The notes under the pieces are model-generated. The model was given only the letters and a program-made list of their open reading frames with translations. It had not been told where the DNA came from and did no database searches. 7,913 bases of DNA, taken from contig JAFGIT010000121.1 of assembly GCA_016929465.1 (NCBI GenBank), positions 1-7,913 of the forward strand. Direction: 5' to 3'. Source of the stretch: Candidatus Coatesiibacteriota bacterium (GTDB taxonomy: Bacteria; B130-G9). Made by a program: the position numbers and the translations under genes. Within the stretch, counting starts at the first letter, position 1, and every line of letters starts with the position of its first letter. Positions 6,611 to 7,913 of the stretch are shown in pieces.

Positions 6611-7210
6611 TTATTTGGTCTCGCCTTTCTTTCGCCTCGACGGATACAGGAGCGCTATGTCCCGGCCGTCTCTCTCGGTTACCTCTACGCGGACCCATTG
6701 AGAGGGCAATGTCGCGACGCTGAGACCCAGGAAATCCGCCTGAACAGGAAGCTCTCTTAGTCCTCGATCGATGAGCTCGACCAGTCTGATGCACTTAGTC
6801 CTGCCCAGGTCAGCGAAGCAGAGCAGAGCCGCCCTGATGGTTCTTCCAGTATAGAGAACGTCATCGACCAACAAGATGGTCTTGCCATCAATTGGGAAGT
6901 CTATGTGACTGTCATTAATATGTGGTTGTCGCATCCCCAGGGTCGCGAAGTCGTCCCGATAGAAGCCAATGTCGAGAGCTCCTACATCCACATCGCGGCC
7001 CGTTTTGCTCTTGAAGCCCTCTGCGAGTCGCTTCGCCAAGTGATTGCCCCGCGACATGATGCCTATGAAGGCAATATCATCGCTTTCGTCAACGGACGCA
7101 ATTATTTGCTCGAGCAAGTCATCAAGCAAATGCTTGATCTTCTTGGCGTCGGCGATGACGAATTCGCCTTTCTCGTTCTTTAGGTCAAGTGTCTGCAATT
7201 CATTACCCAT
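6611..7210 (-). CDS. pyrR: PyrR, pyrimidine operon regulator / uracil phosphoribosyltransferase
   Basis: PyrR family proteins are phosphoribosyltransferases. Many bind pyr mRNA in response to UMP/UTP to control attenuation, and some convert uracil plus PRPP to UMP. The 199 residues show SRGNHLAKRL (53-62), GALDIGFYRDD (77-87), the PRPP loop LLVDDVLYTGRTIRAAL (113-129) and LIDRGLRELPVQADFLG (146-162), all characteristic of PyrR rather than of other PRTases. The N-terminus is about 15 residues longer than typical and the ATG at 7210 has no clear Shine-Dalgarno, so the start is the least certain part. Only 17 nt separate it from the upstream regulator gene, leaving no room for a classical attenuator leader directly before pyrR. 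Whether this PyrR regulates RNA or acts only as an enzyme cannot be decided here. Confidence 0.94.
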   Translation of the reverse strand: MGNELQTLDLKNEKGEFVIADAKKIKHLLDDLLEQIIASVDESDDIAFIGIMSRGNHLAKRLAEGFKSKTGRDVDVGALDIGFYRDDFATLGMRQPHINDSHIDFPIDGKTILLVDDVLYTGRTIRAALLCFADLGRTKCIRLVELIDRGLRELPVQADFLGLSVATLPSQWVRVEVTERDGRDIALLYPSRRKKGETK

Positions 7211-7227
7211 GATCGTTCAATTCGAGC

Positions 7228-7913
7228 TTATTTAGGCACCGTTATATTATAGGCCCTCATCTTCTTGTAAAGACTAGTTCTATCGACGCCAAGTTCTTGC
7301 GCGGCGTTGTTCACGTTCCAATCGTGCTTCTGTAGGCTGCAGATAATGTATTCTCGCTCGAATTTTTGTCTCGCATTTTTCAACGGCATGTCGTTGACCA
7401 CGCCAGAGGCTGGCTTCTGGACGATGTCCATGATGTTGTCCGCACCGATCATGTCGGCACCTGTCATTATGACGACTCGCTCGACAATATTTCTGAGCTC
7501 GCGAACATTGCCAGGCCAAGGATAGGATCGCAACAGCTCGACCGCCTGATCCGTGAATCGCTTCGCTTTCTTCCCATATTCCCGGCAGAATTGCTCAGCG
7601 AAGTGGTCCGCAAGCAGGTGAATATCCTCCAGCCGGTCCTTGAGCGGAGGGACCAAGATCGGGATGACATTCAGCCTGTAATAGAGGTCCTCCCTGAATC
7701 TCCCCTCCTCAATGAGTGACAGCAGATTCTTATTCGACGCGGATATAACTCGTACGTCCACGCTAATGAGCTTTGCGCCGCCAACCCTTTCGAATCGCTG
7801 CTCCTCTAGAGCTCTCAGCACTTTCGCCTGCGTCTTCAGGCTCATGTCGCCCACTTCATCGAGGAATAGCGTCCCCCCGTCGGCCATCTCGAATTTGCCG
7901 ATGCGCTGCTTGG
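7228..7913 (-). CDS. Sigma-54-dependent transcriptional activator (NtrC type), 5' end beyond window
   Basis: The frame stays open through the right edge, so 227 C-terminal residues are visible. In visible numbering: KQRIGKFE directly follows where GAFTGA would lie, Walker B GTLFLDEVGD (13-22), sensor I RVISASNKN (54-62), the arginine-finger region FREDLYYRLN (72-81), sensor II WPGNVREL (132-139), and a C-terminal Fis-type helix-turn-helix with NNAAQELGVDRTSLYKKM (201-218). Such proteins hydrolyse ATP to open sigma-54 holoenzyme at -24/-12 promoters. The HTH tail resembles response-regulator members, but the N-terminal sensory domain is off-window, so receiver, GAF, PAS or CARF are all possible. 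It is 17 nt upstream of pyrR in the same direction. A good sigma-54 promoter occurs in this window upstream of the beta-helix gene, a possible target. Confidence 0.95.
   Translation of the reverse strand, partial: KQRIGKFEMADGGTLFLDEVGDMSLKTQAKVLRALEEQRFERVGGAKLISVDVRVISASNKNLLSLIEEGRFREDLYYRLNVIPILVPPLKDRLEDIHLLADHFAEQFCREYGKKAKRFTDQAVELLRSYPWPGNVRELRNIVERVVIMTGADMIGADNIMDIVQKPASGVVNDMPLKNARQKFEREYIICSLQKHDWNVNNAAQELGVDRTSLYKKMRAYNITVPK

Overview
The window comes from a bacterium whose phylum I cannot fix from sequence alone. Two things point to an uncultured Gram-negative-type lineage such as an FCB/PVC-like candidate phylum: a large secreted cysteine-rich parallel beta-helix protein closing in an 'INAGS ... 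DMGYHYP' type element, and a sigma-54 activator next to an otherwise conventional pyrimidine operon. That placement is an inference. All convincing genes lie on the minus strand and read from right to left.

Right edge to 1856: a tightly packed, probably co-transcribed cluster. It opens with the 3' part of a sigma-54-dependent (NtrC-type) activator, cut by the window edge. Then follow pyrR (PyrR regulator/uracil phosphoribosyltransferase), pyrB (aspartate carbamoyltransferase), pyrC (class I dihydroorotase), a pyrK-like FAD/2Fe-2S electron-transfer subunit of dihydroorotate dehydrogenase, and rtcB (3'-phosphate RNA ligase). Junctions are very close: a 17-nt gap, direct abutment, a 17-nt overlap, another 17-nt overlap, and a 10-nt gap. 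PyrB makes carbamoyl-aspartate, PyrC closes it to dihydroorotate, and PyrK would carry electrons from a dihydroorotate dehydrogenase to NAD. The catalytic partner PyrD is not in the window; rtcB sits where pyrD often follows pyrK.

1317-1855: a 539-bp region without a convincing gene. It holds a four-unit 9-bp tandem repeat, an 18-bp dyad, a 16-bp near-palindrome, and a very good sigma-54 (-24/-12) promoter directed at the last gene.

1316 to the left edge: the 5' part (438 codons, no stop reached) of a secreted right-handed beta-helix protein. It has a signal peptide, about eight cysteine-bearing rungs and the start of a C-terminal beta-sandwich-like domain.

The most interesting features are the sigma-54 promoter with candidate upstream activator sites in front of a cysteine-ladder surface protein, in a locus that also encodes a sigma-54 activator, and the translational coupling of an RNA-repair ligase to pyrimidine biosynthesis genes. 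I see no mobile element, CRISPR array, tRNA or rRNA.
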